Origin: Streptomyces griseoruber
Lineage (GTDB): Bacteria; Actinomycetota; Actinomycetes; Streptomycetales; Streptomycetaceae
DNA: 64,000 nt
Assembly: GCF_001514205.1 (NCBI RefSeq)
Contig: NZ_KQ948781.1
Coordinates: forward strand, 1 to 64,000
Direction: 5' to 3'
Numbering within the stretch: the stretch's first letter is position 1; every line of letters begins with the position of its first letter. A model generated the notes under the pieces. It saw only the letters and a list, made by a program, of their open reading frames with translations, ran no database searches and had not been told where the DNA came from. The position numbers and the translations under genes are program-made. Below are positions 42,906 to 52,300 of the stretch, one piece after another.

Positions 42906-43019
42906 CATCACGGTCCCCACGCCTGCTCGGCCTCCGCCTTCAGGATTCGCCTGACGTGACTTGGTGCAGAGAAGCTGGATCCCGTACATGCCGCACGCTG
43001 GAGCGATCGAGGTGCGGGA

Positions 43020-43389
43020 CATCGGATGGGCGGCTGATGCACTCCTGGATCACCATCGTCTGGGCCGACTCCGCCTCTGCAGGACAGCTCGTGACCTGGG
43101 CGAAGACCTACCTGAACTGAACCTGACGATCAAGACCGTCAGCCGCCCGAAGAACGTCCCCGGGTTCGTCGTGCTGCCCCGGCGCTGGGTCGTCGAACGC
43201 TCACACGCCCGGGTCATGCACTTCCGCCGACCCGCCCGGGACTACGAACGGCTCATCCAGCACTCGGAACCGCTCATCACCTGGGCCGCGATCACCCTCA
43301 TGACCAGGCGCATCACCCGCAGAAACTCCCGCAGAAGCGGACAGCCGGCCTCCCGCGAGGCTCAAGGCGACCGATCGTCTCGGCACTGA
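43020..43389 (+). pseudogene. IS5-family transposase C-terminal remnant
   Basis: The + strand encodes HSWITIVWADSASAGQLVTW AKTYLN in one frame, then after a shift near 43120 LNLTIKTVSRPKNVPGF, VVLPRRWVVERSHARVMHFR and SEPLITWAAITLMTRRI. The RRWVVERS...YERL block with its catalytic Glu is diagnostic of IS5-group DDE transposases. The N-terminal half is missing. Confidence 0.7.
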
Positions 43390-43483
43390 CGGTCAGCAGT
43401 GCCACCCTGATGTCACCGGGCCCGGATCACGGCCCTGAGCACCACTCTCCCATCGCCGCCGAAGCCTGGCAGTAACTTCTGGC

Positions 43484-43785
43484 TCACAGCCACCGCTTGG
43501 CTGCTTCGACGCTGTCGCCGCCGCTCGTGTTGAACGCGATCGCAGCCTTCGGCGCATTACGCCGGACCAGATTCACGACCTGCTCAAAGAGCGGCAAAGC
43601 GGCTCCGGCTTGCGGATCCCACCCTCGATGACGACGACGTCCCAGGCGTGCTCGGACAAGGCTGCAACAATCGCCGGCTCAGCCGACTCATCCAGCTCGA
43701 TCAGTGTCATGGACGCATCGATGGCGTGTTCGCCGAATCGGGCCAGTTCCTGGTCGAGGGCCGCTCGATGGGCGTCTCCGTCCAT
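43484..43785 (-). pseudogene. Small conserved hypothetical protein, frameshifted
   Basis: From about 43785 the frame reads LARFGEHAIDASMTLIELDE, SEHAWDVVVIEGGIRKPEPL; then a deletion near 43590 moves it to PLFEQVVNLVRRNAPKAAIA and FNTSGGDSVEAAKRWL with a stop at 43484. The join restores a protein of about 100 residues of a widespread small alpha/beta family with a GGIRKPE loop and a closing AxxAFNTxxxDSxxAxxRWL. The 5' end may also be missing. Function unknown. Confidence 0.55.
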
Positions 43786-44143
43786 ACCGCTAGGCCAGCA
43801 GGACGGTCAGGGCGCTGAAGTGGTCGGCGGCCAGGCGTGGGTTGTCCGTGTGCAGACGCCGACGACCACGGACGATCTCGCGACGGACCCGGCGTCGCAG
43901 GACCTGGCGGACCGCATCGCCCACTTCGCCGGCGCCCGACTCCTGGAAAGTGGTTGAGGTACACGAAATCCCGGTGAGATTGATCTGCACACCGGCGATC
44001 CGCGATGGTGAGCCCGCAGGCGTCGGTCTGGCCGCCTCCACGGTCGGCACCCGCACGGACAAGCCGCTGCTGACGTTCAAGCAGATCGCCATGGTGGTCG
44101 CGTGGACCGTGGACGTATGGGTGAAGCGGCCGGACGGCGCCGA
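43786..44143. other. Unassigned stretch between gene fragments
   Basis: Two short + frames look protein-like, TTTDDLATDPASQDLADRIA (to 43957) and VRLICTPAIRDGEPAGVGLA with LLTFKQIAMVVAWTVDVWVK (about 43975-44140), but neither has a start and neither was recognised. They probably belong to broken genes. Confidence 0.3.
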
Positions 44144-45049
44144 CTACGGGGCTCCGCACATAGTCAGCGCGGTTCGCGCCAGCCCGCGCAGCCAGGCGTG
44201 GGCGTGGTCGGTGTCGTAGCGCTGATGCCACGACAGGTATACCGGTGCCGACGGCAGTTCGAGCGGGAGGGGGAGCGCGACCAGGCCGAGGTCGGCGACC
44301 GCTGACCGTGTGGTGGCTTCGGGGACGCTGATCAGGATATCGGAGCCGCGCGCGAACTCCAGCGCGGCCGCTTCCGTGGGCGCGGTCGCCACCACGCGGC
44401 GGGTGAGGCCGAGCCGCGCGAGGGCGTCGTCGAGGGCATTGCTGAGGTTTCCACGCCGCGAGACGGTGACGTGTTCAGCGGCGGCGTACCGCTTTGCGGT
44501 GACGGTCCTGACGCGGGTGAGGGGGTGCCCCTGCCTCACGACGATGACGAGGCGGGTCTCGCCCACGTTCTCGGCACGGATGTCCGGTGCGCTCGGGCGG
44601 TTGGCGTTCGCCTCCAGATCGACCTCGCCGCGCCGCAACTCGGGGGTGTCGATGCTCGATTCCGCGACGAAGCGCAATCGCACGCCCGGCGCCTGTCCGC
44701 GCACGGCCGCGAGCAGTGCGGGGCCGCTCAAGGCGACCAGGGAATCGTGCCAGCGAAGTGTGAAGGTGCGCTCCAACGTTGCCAGATCGAGTTCACGGCT
44801 CGGTGCCAGCACCCCCTGGACCTGGTGCAGCAGCTCGTGCACCTGTTCCCGGACGGCGATCGCATACGGCGTCGGGGTCATCGTACGGCCGGTGCGCACC
44901 AGGATCTGATCCCCGGTCGTGCGCCGAATCCGGCCCAGACTCCGGCTCATCGCGGGGGCGGTGACATGCAGGCGCGCCGCCGCCCCGGCCACACTGCCCT
45001 CCTCCAGCAGCGCGTCGAGCGCGGCGAGCAGGTTCAAATCCAATTGCAT
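44144..45049 (-). CDS. LysR family transcriptional regulator
   Basis: 301 residues from the ATG at 45049 (MQLDLNLLAALDALLEEGSV); a start at 45076 is less likely. The N-terminal HTH (VAGAAARLHVTAPAMSRSLG RIRRTTGD) is followed by a LysR substrate domain with WHDSLVALSGPALLAAVRGQ and TRLVIVVRQGHPLTRVRTV. It is divergent from the IMPase-like gene at 45189, the standard LysR target position, and so probably activates it and the reductase gene behind it. The last codons run close to the unassigned segment at 44143. Confidence 0.9.
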   Translation of the reverse strand: MQLDLNLLAALDALLEEGSVAGAAARLHVTAPAMSRSLGRIRRTTGDQILVRTGRTMTPTPYAIAVREQVHELLHQVQGVLAPSRELDLATLERTFTLRWHDSLVALSGPALLAAVRGQAPGVRLRFVAESSIDTPELRRGEVDLEANANRPSAPDIRAENVGETRLVIVVRQGHPLTRVRTVTAKRYAAAEHVTVSRRGNLSNALDDALARLGLTRRVVATAPTEAAALEFARGSDILISVPEATTRSAVADLGLVALPLPLELPSAPVYLSWHQRYDTDHAHAWLRGLARTALTMCGAP

Positions 45050-45188
45050 GAGAGTAATCCTAGCCGTGCCTGACATGCATTTGAAGTTAATTGTGGGGCT
45101 GCATACCGTTGAGGCGAAAGCGCAAGAAGTAACGCGCAGTTCGGCCCTCGACCGGCCTCAGCACCCCTCCTCAGACGGGAATACCACC

Positions 45189-46007
45189 ATGTCCGAAACG
45201 CTCCAGACCACCGCCGTCGCCGCCTCCGACGCCGACCTGCTCGCCCAGACCGCGAACGCCGTGCGTGAGGCGGGTTCGGCGCTGCGCGAGCGCTTCGGCG
45301 AGGTGGTCCGCTACCAGACCCGCGAAGAGCTGATGCGCGCGCTCGCCGCCAACGACGACACGGCTCTCGATATCCTGCGCCCCCGCCTCACGCGCCTGCG
45401 CCCGGACGCCGGCTGGGTGGAGGACGAACTGGACGGCGGGGCGCTGCCGCCCGGCGAATGGTGGGTCGTGGATCCGGCCGAAGGCAACGTCAACCACCTG
45501 CACGCCCTGCCGGAGTGGGCGGTGACCGCCACCCTCGTGCGTGAGAACCAGCCGGTGCTCACCGCGGTCCACCTGCCGTTGACCGGCGAGACCTACACCG
45601 CGCTCACCGGCGCGGGCGCCCACCTCGACGGCCGGCCGCTGCACGTCTCCCAGACCGCGGACCTCGGCCTGAGCATCGTGGCCACCAGCCAGGCCCGGCC
45701 GGACGAGGACGAAAAGGTCGTGCGGCGCGTCGGCTCCTCGATCACCGCGATGCTCTTCGACGCGCTCGTCGTCCGCGCCGCCGTGCCCGCGACCCTGCAC
45801 CTGCTGAACGTGGCCGCCGGCCGGATCGACGCCTTCTGGCAGTTCGCCGGCGCCCGCGCGGACCTGCTTCCCGGAGCGCTGCTCGTCACCGAGGCCGGCG
45901 GACGGATCTCCGACGCCGAGGGCCGCCCCTGGACCCCACAGAGCCAGAGCTTCCTGGCTGCCGCGCCCGGCGTCCACGCCGAGGCCGTATCCACGCTCTC
46001 GCGCTGA
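45189..46007 (+). CDS. Inositol-monophosphatase-like protein with an altered metal site
   Basis: 272 residues, FIG/IMPase superfamily by fold. The first acidic region is WVEDELDGG. The usual DPIDGTxNF motif reads VVDPAEGNVNHLHALPEW, so the second Asp is Glu and Thr is Asn. The C-terminal WDxAAG motif is replaced by GARADLLPGALLVTEAGG. Other actinobacterial members share the EGNVNH variant, so this is a distinct subfamily, and ordinary phosphatase activity is doubtful. It is divergent from the LysR gene and 41 bp upstream of an NADP-binding reductase, likely an operon. Its physiological role is unknown. Confidence 0.85.
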   Translation: MSETLQTTAVAASDADLLAQTANAVREAGSALRERFGEVVRYQTREELMRALAANDDTALDILRPRLTRLRPDAGWVEDELDGGALPPGEWWVVDPAEGNVNHLHALPEWAVTATLVRENQPVLTAVHLPLTGETYTALTGAGAHLDGRPLHVSQTADLGLSIVATSQARPDEDEKVVRRVGSSITAMLFDALVVRAAVPATLHLLNVAAGRIDAFWQFAGARADLLPGALLVTEAGGRISDAEGRPWTPQSQSFLAAAPGVHAEAVSTLSR

Positions 46008-46048
46008 CCGCGCACCACAACCCGCACGCACGGAAGGACCAGATCATC

Positions 46049-46645
46049 ATGACCACGATCGCAGTTCTCGGAAACGGCCGCGTCGGCGGCAACCTGGCCG
46101 CAGCCCTCGCCCGGGCAGGACACGAAGTGACCGTGGCGGACCGCACGCCGGGCGCCGCCGCCGACGCCGCCCGGGCTGCCCGGATCGTCATCAACGCCAC
46201 CCCGGGTGCCGGCTCGCTGGACCGGCTCGCGGCTCTGCGCGAAGAACTCCGGGACACGATCCTCGTCGACGTCTCCAACGCCACCACCGACGGACCGGAC
46301 GGACTGCCCGCCGATCTGATCTACCCCGGCTCGAGCCTCGCCGAACAGCTCCAGGAAGCGCTCCCCGAAACGCGCGTCGTCAAGACACTCAACACCATGC
46401 TCTTCCCGGTGATGACCTCGCCGGCCACGCTCCCCCGGACGCCGACCGCGTTCCTCTCCGGCGAGGACCCGCAGGCCAAGCAGACCGTCCGCGAACTGCT
46501 CACCGACCTCGGCTGGCAAAAGGAATGGATCACCGACCTCGGCGGGATCCAGACCGCCCGCGCCACAGAGGCCGCGATCCTCTTCGTCCCGCACGTCATC
46601 CGGTCCACCGGATTGGCACCCTTCGCGATCTCAATCGCCCGCTGA
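46049..46645 (+). CDS. NAD(P)/F420-dependent reductase-like protein (NADP_Rossmann, F420_oxidored)
   Basis: 198 residues. It opens with MTTIAVLGNGRVGGNLAAAL ARAGHEV, a GxGxxG dinucleotide site, followed by ARIVINATPGAGSLDRLAAL, DTILVDVSNATTDGPDG and TRVVKTLNTMLFPVMTSP, all typical of the NADPH-dependent F420 reductase family. The length is normal for short members. GGAAGG is 11 bp before the ATG. It is probably cotranscribed with the IMPase-like gene under LysR control. Whether it uses F420 or another partner cannot be told. Confidence 0.87.
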   Translation: MTTIAVLGNGRVGGNLAAALARAGHEVTVADRTPGAAADAARAARIVINATPGAGSLDRLAALREELRDTILVDVSNATTDGPDGLPADLIYPGSSLAEQLQEALPETRVVKTLNTMLFPVMTSPATLPRTPTAFLSGEDPQAKQTVRELLTDLGWQKEWITDLGGIQTARATEAAILFVPHVIRSTGLAPFAISIAR

Positions 46646-46744
46646 CTGTCGAGCTGCGCCGGCTGGAGGTAGCCGGAGCCGGCGCGTGGCACGGATGGGT
46701 TCCCGGTGGGACACGATCGTGGGAGCGGCACGAGCTGCCCGAGG

Positions 46745-47534
46745 GGCCGTTGCTCTTCGGGCGGCTGGACTTCGTGGGGCAGGGCCCCGGGCATCACATC
46801 GGCCGGCTCCGGATCAGCACGCACCCCGCCACCCCGCCCCTCGTCGTCGACTGGCGCGCCCCTGTCTCCCGTGCCTTCTACCAGGCCGGCACCCACGACC
46901 CCCAGGGCGTCGCGATCCGCCGCCGCTTCGGCTGGGCCATCGCCCGCCGCGTCCACTACGGCTCGCTCACGGTGCTCGGCGACCTCGCGCAGGGCACCAC
47001 CCCCTGGACCGCCCGCTCCTGGCCGCTCCAACTGGCCCACCTGGCAAGCCGGACGCGACGGTCGTCCCGCTGACCGTCGGCTTCCGCGTCCCCGGCGCGG
47101 TCCTCGCCCTCGCCGACCGCCTCGCCGACCGCCTCCTCGACCGCCTCGGCACCGACGTACCCCGCGCCCGTTCGCTCCGCAGCGACGGCGCCCTGCGCAT
47201 CCGCCACGCGGACGGCGCCGCCGACCCGGTCGCCACCGTCGTCACCGCCGTACGGGAGGCGCTCGCGCACGAGGGTTCGGTAGGGGTCGTGGCCGCGGAC
47301 GCCGAGGCGTCCCGTGTGCGCGAGGCCCTCGACGCGGCCGGTCTCACCCCCTCCCCGCGGATCACCGTCATCCCCGCCCCCCTCGTCAAGGGCCTGGAGT
47401 ACGACCATGTCGTCGCCGTCGAGCCGGCGGCCATCGCGGAGGCCGAGCCGCGCGGCCTGAACCGGCTGTACGTCGTCCTGACCCGCGCGGTGTCCCGGCT
47501 GGACGTGGTGCACGCCCGCGCGCTTCCCTGGTGA
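46745..47534 (+). pseudogene. HelD-like RNA polymerase-associated helicase with large internal deletion
   Basis: The start region reads LLFGRLDFVGQGPGHHIGRL and PLVVDWRAPVSRAFYQA, the N-terminal part of actinobacterial HelD. Near 46945 it jumps to VHYGSLTVLGDLAQGTTPW, the late helicase motif GDxxQ. After a one-base shift near 47050 it continues with LTVGFRVPGAVLALADRLAD, VIPAPLVKGLEYDHVVAVEP and LNRLYVVLTRAVSRLDVV, ending at 47534. The segment with Walker A and most of domain 1A, roughly 400 residues in normal HelD, is missing. The protein cannot be an ATPase. Confidence 0.75.
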
Positions 47535-47572
47535 CGTACGGGACGCCCGGGGCTGATGTGACGTAGGTCACC

Positions 47573-47605
47573 GGAACTCGCCTGCTCCGACAGTCAGTTC
47601 ATAAC
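47573..47605 (+). promoter_or_regulatory. Possible ECF-type promoter upstream of the sigma-factor gene
   Basis: GGAAC at 47573-47577 resembles the -35 element of ECF promoters, and TCAGTTCATAA lies just before the start. An autoregulated promoter would be normal for an ECF sigma gene, but a convincing -10 element was not found. Confidence 0.25.
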
Positions 47606-48250
47606 GTGACCACAGATATGCGAACCCGGGTGCGAACCGGAGATCCGAACGCGTTTGCGGAACTCTTCGACGACCATGCCCGCGCGGTGTACAACCACGC
47701 CTTCAGGCTGACCGCCGACTGGTCCGCGGCCGAGGACGTCATGTCGACGACGTTCATGGAGGCGTGGCGGCGCCGTGCGTCGGTCGAGGCCGAAGGGGGT
47801 TCGCTGCGGCCCTGGCTGCTGGGTATCGCCACCAACGTGGCCCGCGCCCAGTATCGCAGCAACCGGCGCTACCGGAACGCCGCGAGCGCGGCAGCCGCCG
47901 CGAACGCCGCGGACGAGCACGTCGAGGACCACGCCGAGGAGACCGCAGGCCGGCTGGACGACCGGCGCCGCATCAGCGCCACGCTCACCGCGCTCAGTTC
48001 GCTCAAGCGCCCCGAACGCGAGGTCCTGACCCTGTGCCTGTGCGAGGGCATGGAGTACGCCGAGGCCGCCCGCGCCCTCGGCATCCCCGTCGGCACCGTC
48101 CGCTCCCGGCTGTCCCGCGCCCGCGGCAAGCTGCGAAAACTCGCCGACGCGGAACTGCTCCGAAAAAAAAGGGAACTCACCCCCACAGACCGGCAGATAA
48201 CAGGTGATCGCGGATACGTGATCCGGTCCGCACAGGAAGGAAACCGATGA
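47606..48250 (+). CDS. ECF RNA polymerase sigma factor
   Basis: 214 residues from a GTG at 47606 (an ATG at 47618 is an alternative). Region 2 is FAELFDDHARAVYNHAFRLT ADWSAAEDVMSTTFMEAWRR (residues 17-56). Region 4 is LSSLKRPEREVLTLCLCEGM EYAEAARALGIPVGTVRSRL (residues about 130-170). It is of the short SigE/ECF type seen with CU044_5270 proteins in actinobacteria. Its stop overlaps the start of the next gene (ATGA, 48247-48250), so the two are translationally coupled. The downstream membrane protein is the candidate anti-sigma partner, although it lacks a classical zinc anti-sigma motif near its N-terminus. Confidence 0.93.
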   Translation: MTTDMRTRVRTGDPNAFAELFDDHARAVYNHAFRLTADWSAAEDVMSTTFMEAWRRRASVEAEGGSLRPWLLGIATNVARAQYRSNRRYRNAASAAAAANAADEHVEDHAEETAGRLDDRRRISATLTALSSLKRPEREVLTLCLCEGMEYAEAARALGIPVGTVRSRLSRARGKLRKLADAELLRKKRELTPTDRQITGDRGYVIRSAQEGNR

Positions 48251-49302
48251 ACGCCAGCCCCTCCCAGCCGCACCCGGCTGAGTGGACGGAGACCCAGGAC
48301 CTCCTGCCCTCCGTCGAGCGGGATCTGCCGGCGGGCCGCCACCAGTTCCACAAGGAGCACATGATGGCCCAGATCCACGAAGACCTCCGCGGCAGCCGCA
48401 CCCCCGCCCCGCAGCGGCAGCGCAACCCGTTCCTGCGCCGCGCGATCCTGGTGCCCGCCGCCGCCTTCGCCGTGGCCGGCGCGGTCGTGGCCGGCCTCGC
48501 CCTGTCCGGCGGCGACGGAGACGGCGGCAGGACCGCCGTGGCCACCGGCCCCGCCCTGACCACCCAGATCGGCGCCGTCGACACCAAGGGCGCCCCCCAG
48601 TTGCTCGACCGCATCTCGCTCGCCGCCGCCGACACCTCCGGACCGACGGCGCACGACGGCCAGTACATCTACATCGCCTCGAAGGTGGCCAGCACCCACT
48701 CCAGGACCGTCGGCGACAAGACCACGATCGTCAGCAAGGAGCTGCACTCCCGTCAGGTCTGGATGTCCACCGACGGGAAGGACGGCTGGCTGATCGAAGC
48801 GGGCGAGGAGGACATCACCCTGGCCGGGCCCACCCCGCTCACCGGGGCGTACGACAGCCTGGTCAAGCTGCCCACCGACCCCGACGTACTGCTGAAGCAG
48901 ATCTACAAGGAGTCGGACGCCGTCCGGGACCCCGAAGTCCCCCGCGACCAGGCGGCCTTCGTCGCCATCGGCGATCTGCTGAACGAGAGCTTCCCGCCCG
49001 CGGACGTGGCCGTCGCCCTGTACAAGGCCGCCGCCAAGATCCCGGGGGTCGTCGCGGTGGACGACGCGGTCGACGCCTTGGGCCGCCACGGGGTCGCGAT
49101 CGCGCGGCAGAACGACACCGACGGCCAGCGCACCGAGTGGATCTTCGACAAGAAGACCCTCCAGTTGCTCGGCGACCGCACCGTCCAGGTCGAGGCCGAA
49201 AAGGACGGGGAGTTCAAGCCCGGCACCGTCCTGTTCACCTCCGCGATCACCCAGCGCGCGGTCGTCGACGCCAACAAGCAGGTCCCCGGGAAGGCGAGCT
49301 GA
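48247..49302 (+). CDS. CU044_5270 family membrane protein, possible anti-sigma partner
   Basis: 351 residues. A 65-residue cytoplasmic N-terminus (WTETQDLLPSVERDLPAGRH, QFHKEHMMAQIHEDL) precedes one membrane helix (AILVPAAAFAVAGAVVAGLA, residues about 67-87) and a large outer domain (QLLDRISLAAADTSGPTAHD, QYIYIASKVASTHSR, IPGVVAVDDAVDALGRHGVA). This is the CU044_5270 family, found almost always right after an ECF sigma gene. The type II single-pass topology fits a sensor or anti-sigma factor. It overlaps the sigma gene by 4 bases and the S8 peptidase gene starts 1 bp after its stop. Confidence 0.93.
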   Translation: MNASPSQPHPAEWTETQDLLPSVERDLPAGRHQFHKEHMMAQIHEDLRGSRTPAPQRQRNPFLRRAILVPAAAFAVAGAVVAGLALSGGDGDGGRTAVATGPALTTQIGAVDTKGAPQLLDRISLAAADTSGPTAHDGQYIYIASKVASTHSRTVGDKTTIVSKELHSRQVWMSTDGKDGWLIEAGEEDITLAGPTPLTGAYDSLVKLPTDPDVLLKQIYKESDAVRDPEVPRDQAAFVAIGDLLNESFPPADVAVALYKAAAKIPGVVAVDDAVDALGRHGVAIARQNDTDGQRTEWIFDKKTLQLLGDRTVQVEAEKDGEFKPGTVLFTSAITQRAVVDANKQVPGKAS

Positions 49303-49303
49303 C

Positions 49304-52300
49304 GTGCGCCTCGGTTCCTCCTCGGCGGCGCTGGCCGCCCTGCTGGTCGCGGGAGTGATGACGGGCGTCTCGGTGTCGGCCACCGGCTCCGGCCTCGGCG
49401 TGCGGACCGCCGCGGCGGCCACCGCCGCCGGGCCGGACACCGGCTCCCCGGCCCGGTACGTCACCCTCGTCACCGGCGACCGGGTCCAACTGGACGCCGG
49501 GGGCCGGGTGACCGGCGTCCGGCGGGCCCCTGGCCGTGGACACGTCCCGTTGTCCGTACGCCGCCTCGGCGACGACCAGTACGTCATCCCCGCCGACGCC
49601 GCCGCCCTCATCGGCCAAGGCATCCTGGACAAGCGGCTGTTCGACGTCAGCGGTCTGATACGGGCCGGCTACGACGACACCCGGCGCGGCACACTCCCCC
49701 TGATCGTGTCGTACGAGGGGAAGGCCGCCCAGCGCAGGAACACCCAGAGGTCGCTGCTCGCGGACGGACAAGGATCCGTCACCGTCCGCCGTGAACTGCC
49801 CAGCGTGGACGGCGCCGCGCTCAGCGTCCGCAAGGAGGAGGCCGAGGACACCTGGCAGGCCCTCACATCCGCACCGGGCGTGGAACGGGTCTGGCTGGAC
49901 GGCCGGTTCAAGGCGGCTGCTGTTCAGGGTGACAGTGACAAGGTCAGCGACAACGTCACGCGGATCGGCGCGCCGACCGCCTGGAACGCCGGGTACGACG
50001 GCAAGGGCGTCAAGGTCGCCGTCCTGGACACCGGTATCGACACCACGCACCCGGACCTCGCCTCGGTGGTGACGGAGTCGAAGGACTTCAGCGGCACCGG
50101 CAGCACGGACGACAGGGTCGGCCACGGCACGCACGTCGCGGCGACGGTGGCCGGCTCGGGCGCCAGATCCGACGGCCTCTACAAGGGCGTCGCACCGGGC
50201 GCGCGGCTCCTCAACGCCAAGGTGCTGAACGACGACGGCGAGGGCACCGACTCCAGTGTCATCGCCGGCCTGGAGTGGGCCGCCGCGCAGGGCGCCGAGG
50301 TGGCCAACCTCAGCCTCGGCCAGACGGACACCCCGGGAGCAGACCCGGTGGAGACGGCCGTGAACGCCCTCTCCGAGAGCACCGGCATGCTCACCGTCGC
50401 CGCGGCCGGCAACGAGGGCCCGGGCGCCGGGACCATCGGTTCCCCGGGCGCCGCGGAGTCGGCGCTCACCGTGGGAGCGGTCGACGGCGAGGACCGGATC
50501 GCCGAGTTCTCCAGCGTCGGCCCGACCGCCGACAGCGCGCTGAAGCCGGACCTCACCGCGCCGGGCGTCGACATCGTCGCGGCGAAGGCGGCGAACGGCG
50601 TTTTGGGCGACCCGGCCGCCGACGGCTACGTCTCCATGTCCGGTACGTCGATGGCGACACCGCATGCCGCGGGCGCCGCCGCGATCGTGGCGCAACGGCA
50701 CCCGGACTGGACGGGGGCGCGGATCAAGCAGGCACTCACCGCGTCCACCACGCCGACCGCCGGCCTGACCGGCTACCAGCAGGGCACCGGCAGGCTCGAC
50801 GTGGCCCGGGCGCTCGGCCAGAGCGTGGTCGGCGAGCAGATGTCGGTGTCCTTCGGCAAGCAGCTGTGGCCCCACACCGACGACCGGCCGGCCACCCGGC
50901 GGGTCACCTACCGCAACGACGGCGACCGCCCCGTCACCCTGGACCTGACGGCCACCGCGACCGGCCCCGGGGGCAGCACCGCCCCCGACGGCATGTTCAC
51001 GCTCAGCACACGGCAGCTCACCGTCCCCGCGGGCGGCACCGCGAGCGTCGACCTCACCTCGGACACCCGCACCGAGGCGGCGGACGGCGCGTACTCGGGC
51101 ACGGTCGTCGCCACCGCGCAGGGCGACGGCGACGGCGACGGCAGGTCCGTGCGGACCTCCTTCGGCGTGATCCGCGAGGCGGAGGCGTACGAGCTCACCC
51201 TGAAGTTCCTCGACCGTGGCGGCAAGCCCGTCAGCTCGCCGCTGACCGAGATCATCGGCTACTCGGGTGAGTACGAGACCAATGTCCTGGAGGACTCCCA
51301 GCAGATCGCCAAGGGCGTCTACAAGGTGCGCGTCCCGCGCGGCGACTACGTCCTGGACACGCTGATCGGCGACGGCGGCAGCGAGGGCACCTCGGCGCTC
51401 GTCCGGCCGAAGCTCTCGCTCACCAAGGACACCACGGTCACCTTCGACGCCCGTAAGACCAAGCCGGTCCGGATCACCGCCCCCGGCGGCGCGAAGATGT
51501 CGGCCGGCTACCTCAACTACCGCATGGACACCGGCGGCACCCGCTACAACACCACCCTCCTGTTCTCGGACTCCTTCACCGACCTGCGCACCGCGAGCCT
51601 GGGCCCGGCGCCCGCCGCGGGGAGGCTCAGCACCCAGCTCAGCGGCCTGTGGCAGAAGGGCAGTACCACCTACAACCTGCTCTACAACCTGCCCGACCGC
51701 TTCCCCACCGGCTACCAGCACACGGCGCGGATGAGCGAACTGGCCCTGCTGAAGCGGAACATCGGCTCCTCCGTCGCGCACCGCAAGGGTTCCGTCAACG
51801 CCCTGTGGTACGGCCCCGATCTGGGGCTGGGCACGATCAGCGACCCGTTCCCGCTGCCGGCGACGGTGAAGACGTACGTCACCACGCCCAAGGGCTTCCG
51901 GTGGACGGTCAACGTCGGCCAGCTGAACGCCGCCGGTGAAGAGACCGATGTGTTCTACGACGACCAACGGGTGTCCTACCGGGCGGGCCGGACGTACGAG
52001 TCGACGTACAACGTCGGCGTCTTCAGCCCCATGGTCGGCCAGGGGTGGGGCGCGCAGCGGGTCGGCGACACCCTCGACCTGTGTGTCCCCGACCTCGTCG
52101 ACGGCGCCGGACACCCCGCGTCCTCCGTCGCCGCACGGCACACGACGGTCACCGCGGGCGGCCGTACCCTGCTCGACAACGACGGCGACCTCTGCCAGAC
52201 GGTGGAGAACCTCCCGGCGGCGTCCACCCGCTACACGATCCGCACGGACCTGACCCGCCCGGCCACGGTCGCCGGCACCACCAGCCGTCTGACCGCGGCC

